Positions 63,063 to 64,000 of a stretch of DNA of 64,000 nucleotides are shown here, piece by piece. Position 1 is the stretch's first letter, and every line of letters begins with the position of its first letter. Source of the DNA: Neisseria dumasiana (GTDB taxonomy: Bacteria; Pseudomonadota; Gammaproteobacteria; Burkholderiales; Neisseriaceae); assembly GCF_022870885.1 (NCBI RefSeq), contig NZ_CP091509.1, positions 2,170,001 through 2,234,000 of the forward strand. Direction: 5' to 3'. A program made the translations under genes and the position numbers. A model generated the notes under the pieces. That model saw nothing but the letters and a program-made list of their open reading frames with translations. It was not told where the DNA came from and did no database searches.

Positions 63063-64000
63063 TTAATGGCGGAAATGACGCACGCCGGTCAACACCATAG
63101 CAATACCGTGCTCGTCTGCGGCGGCAAACACTTCTTCGTCCCGCATGGAGCCTCCGGGGTGGATAATGGCTTTGATACCTTGTTCGGCAATGACATCGAC
63201 ACCATCCCGGAACGGGAAGAAGGCATCAGATGCAGCACAGGCACCGTTCAGGTCAAAACCGCCGTCTTGTGCTTTACGCGCGGCAATGCGGGTGGAATCG
63301 ACACGGCTCATCTGGCCGGCACCGATACCGTAGGTTTGGCCTCCTTTGCCGAATACGATGGCGTTCGATTTCACGAACTTGGCTACATTCCACACAAACA
63401 TTAAATCCTGCCACTCTTGCTCGGTAGGTTGGCGTTTGGAAACCACTTTCAAATCGTCGCGCTTGATACGGTGGATATCGGGGGTTTGCACCAACAGCCC
63501 GCCGCCCACGCGTTTGAGTTCGAAACGGTTGGAACCGGCCAAAAGCGGCACTTCCAATACGCGCACATTTTTCTTGGCTGCAATGATTTCTTTAGCCTTA
63601 TCGGTAAATTTAGGCGCCATCAGCACTTCAAGAAACTGGCCGGTTACGGCTTCTACGGTATCGGCATCCACTTCGCGGTTGAATGCGATAATGCCGCCGA
63701 ACGCGCTGGTGGTATCGGTAGCAAACGCGAGCTTGTAGGCATTCAAGGTTGTATCGGCCACCGCTACACCGCAGGGATTGGCATGTTTCACAATCACGCA
63801 TGCCGGCTGGTCGAAGGCTTTTACGGCTTCCCAAGCTGCATCGGCATCGGCAATATTGTTGTAAGACAACTCTTTGCCTTGAAGTTGGTTATAAGCAGAA
63901 AGGCTGCCCGCCGCAGGATAGGCGTCGCGGTAAAACGCCGCATGTTGGTGCGGGTTTTCGCCGTAACGCATTTCTTGAACTTTTACCCAGCTTTGGTTGA
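63063..64000 (-). CDS. purH: Bifunctional AICAR transformylase/IMP cyclohydrolase, 3' part only
   Basis: The frame is open to the window edge, so the N-terminal IMP cyclohydrolase domain and start are outside. The visible 312 codons are the AICAR transformylase domain: [14 protein letters not shown], the KHANPCG motif (catalytic Lys-His), [15 protein letters not shown], and the C-terminal [16 protein letters not shown] and [13 protein letters not shown]. It catalyses the last two steps of IMP synthesis. A single uptake sequence lies just downstream. Confidence 0.96.
   Translation of the reverse strand, partial: NQSWVKVQEMRYGENPHQHAAFYRDAYPAAGSLSAYNQLQGKELSYNNIADADAAWEAVKAFDQPACVIVKHANPCGVAVADTTLNAYKLAFATDTTSAFGGIIAFNREVDADTVEAVTGQFLEVLMAPKFTDKAKEIIAAKKNVRVLEVPLLAGSNRFELKRVGGGLLVQTPDIHRIKRDDLKVVSKRQPTEQEWQDLMFVWNVAKFVKSNAIVFGKGGQTYGIGAGQMSRVDSTRIAARKAQDGGFDLNGACAASDAFFPFRDGVDVIAEQGIKAIIHPGGSMRDEEVFAAADEHGIAMVLTGVRHFRH

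Overview
The window is a chromosomal segment of a Neisseriaceae bacterium, most likely a Neisseria species outside the meningococcus/gonococcus group. The main evidence is the very frequent 12-mer AGGCCGTCTGAA, which is the AG dialect of the Neisseria DNA uptake sequence (DUS), often placed as inverted pairs that act as intrinsic terminators. Divergent Correia-type repeats, a PorA/PorB-like porin, an NExo-type exonuclease III and the map / dolP / gmhA / yraN / rsmI gene order agree with this. Most of the window is ordinary core genome. I see no prophage, intact insertion sequence, CRISPR array, tRNA or rRNA gene.

Layout. 1-6.5 kb: 3' part of obgE, a TerC/CBS/CorC membrane protein with a structured leader, queA, fhs and a small HTH regulator. 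6.8-11 kb: map, a low-complexity membrane protein, dolP, gmhA, yraN, then divergent rsmI. 11-13 kb: an EmrR-like repressor and an outer-membrane efflux lipoprotein without pump genes. 13.7-15.1 kb: a preQ1-I riboswitch, queF and the queuosine-precursor transporter yhhQ, which with queA form a queuosine theme. 15.2-18.1 kb: metR, a GIY-YIG protein, ubiG, a GlsB-type membrane protein and a possible 37-residue membrane peptide. 18.4-30.6 kb: a very large trimeric autotransporter adhesin (3726 residues) followed by an OmpA-C/BamE-like lipoprotein that probably anchors it to peptidoglycan.

31-38.5 kb: thiE behind a 14-unit AT dinucleotide tract, the tsaB-rimI-(UDG-like, possibly HolD) operon, a Pat-like protein acetyltransferase, and the rpsP-rimM-trmD-rplS operon. 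38.8-46.4 kb: an exported metallo-beta-lactamase-fold hydrolase, an ArsR-like regulator with xthA (NExo), prlC, a META-domain lipoprotein and a ProX-ProW fusion. 46.6-49.8 kb: a compact three-gene signalling operon made of a membrane-bound CheA-like kinase without a CheW domain, a CheY-like receiver and a CheX-like phosphatase. This is the most unusual system here. 50.3-55 kb: the str operon (rpsL-rpsG-fusA-tuf) running into rpsJ. 55.2-64 kb: porin, a LysM/LytM amidase-activator-like lipoprotein, fxsA, trpA, accD, pyrBI with a pyrL-like leader and attenuator, rpmB-rpmG, and the 3' part of purH.

Repeats. About ten copies or fragments of a Correia-like element occur between genes. Their interiors match the classical element but their ends differ (TATAGTCAATCAACTT or TATAGCAAATAAACTT types). 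One lies directly against the preQ1 riboswitch and one ends at the start codon of the putative pyrB leader peptide.
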